From positions 1 to 64,000 of the forward strand of contig UCJU01000006.1 in NCBI GenBank assembly GCA_900472925.1: a stretch of 64,000 bases of DNA, written 5' to 3'. The notes beneath the pieces were generated by a model that did not search any database, was not told where the DNA came from, and saw only the letters and a program-made list of their open reading frames with translations. This document shows, piece by piece, positions 63,589 to 64,000 of the stretch. The stretch is from Hyphomicrobiales bacterium (lineage in GTDB: Bacteria > Pseudomonadota > Alphaproteobacteria > Rhizobiales > Rhizobiaceae). The position numbers were made by a program, and so were the translations under genes. Position 1 is the first letter of the stretch. The number at the start of each line of letters is the position of its first letter.

Positions 63589-63938
63589 AGCGGTCTGTTG
63601 ATGTTCTGGAAGGCTTCGCTGAGTTTCTTCATGCGCTCGTCATAGGCGGTGGTCAGGCAGGCGACGTCTGCGCCGCAGCTCTGGCGGTGTTTCAGCCATT
63701 CGCTTTGCTGCGTTTTCAGCTCGTCGCGCGCACCCATCGCCATCAATTGTGTGACGATGTCGAAGGTCGTGGCCATGCGCACGTCCTGATCGTTCAGCGC
63801 GAGGTTTTCACATATCGTCTTTTCATCGGCGGCGAGATCTTTCTTGGCGCAATCGAAGCTGGCAGCGCCGACGGGTGAGCCATGGGAATATGAGGCGACG
63901 ACAATAAGAGCAGCAAGAACCTGTTTCTTGAAATGCAT
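63585..63938 (-). CDS. LprI-like (DUF1311) secreted protein
   Basis: A 117-aa exported protein with a signal peptide (MHFKKQVLAALIVVASYSHG with cleavage near GAA). The mature part matches the lysozyme-inhibitor LprI N-terminal/DUF1311 family: ASFDCAKKDLAADEKTICENLALNDQDV and LKHRQSCGADVACLTTAYDERM, with four Cys likely in two disulfides. It converges with the hydrolase gene, overlapping its end by four bases. Lysozyme inhibition is a family inference only. Confidence 0.83.
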   Translation of the reverse strand: MHFKKQVLAALIVVASYSHGSPVGAASFDCAKKDLAADEKTICENLALNDQDVRMATTFDIVTQLMAMGARDELKTQQSEWLKHRQSCGADVACLTTAYDERMKKLSEAFQNINRPL

Positions 63939-64000
63939 GAGGATCTCTTTTCCATAAACGGTCTTATAAGCCGTCTAAAGCGGGAAACATGGCAACTTGT

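Overview
The window is a gene-dense, GC-rich stretch of core chromosome from an alphaproteobacterium, most likely a Rhizobiaceae member of the Agrobacterium/Rhizobium group. The support is: a circularly permuted two-piece tmRNA gene encoding the tag ANDNNAKEYALAA; the ldtR-ldtP regulator/L,D-transpeptidase pair; the glyA-nrdR-ribD-ribE-ribH-nusB and plsX-fabH-ihfA-merR gene orders; a K+-insensitive type proton pyrophosphatase; and short GC-rich intergenic palindromes of the rhizobial kind. No prophage, integrase, transposase, rRNA operon or CRISPR array was seen.

Layout. 1-7.7 kb: the start of hflK, folA-thyA, a DUF2853 gene, the split tmRNA gene ssrA next to sspB (the adaptor that delivers tmRNA-tagged proteins to ClpXP), serB head-to-head with miaA, and a HerA-like ATPase. 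7.9-10.6 kb: ilvB-ilvN behind an attenuator with a Leu/Ile/Val-rich leader peptide. 10.6-20 kb: an aldo/keto reductase, a chemoreceptor, a RecD-like helicase, a MerR/LuxR-type hybrid regulator, pdxJ, a type II NADH dehydrogenase and a qorB/HxlR-regulator pair. 20-26 kb: a TetR-type regulator directly before ilvC, a Phd/YoeB toxin-antitoxin pair, a FucU-like mutarotase, an aminotransferase and a PhzF-like protein. 25.7-29.5 kb: an ABC importer operon of the ferric-iron/polyamine type. 29.5-37 kb: DUF1796, an endonuclease/phosphatase family protein, tRNA-Thr, a J-domain protein, bpt, an RDD protein and hemB. 37-41 kb: ldtR-ldtP and glyA. 41-45 kb: nrdR, riboflavin genes and nusB. 45.6-53.9 kb: hppA, bamE, a cytochrome bc1 assembly chaperone, DUF177, plsX-fabH, ihfA, a MerR-type regulator, a nuclease-fold protein and tRNA-Leu. 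54-64 kb: trkH, ilvA, a HlyU-like protein, azoR with a divergent LysR regulator, ilvD, a GNAT protein, an SDR, a beta-lactamase-fold protein and an LprI-like protein.

Genes that work together. All steps from threonine to the branched-chain 2-oxo acids are here but scattered (ilvA, ilvBN, ilvC, ilvD). Two control layers are visible. One is translation-coupled attenuation at ilvBN, whose leader may be leaderless. The other is a proposed TetR regulon: the motif ACCGTAC lies in front of tetR-ilvC, of ilvD and of an aminotransferase gene. Protein quality control is represented by ssrA, sspB and the N-degron transferase bpt.

The most unusual observations are: (1) a 171-base element with perfect 42-base inverted arms lying in frame inside ribD; (2) the ACCGTAC motif set linking the TetR-type regulator to ilv genes; (3) the ilvBN attenuator; (4) a long hairpin-rich leader before hppA; and (5) serB and miaA start codons that overlap on opposite strands. 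Family calls rest on recognised motifs and gene order; no database search or folding program was run.
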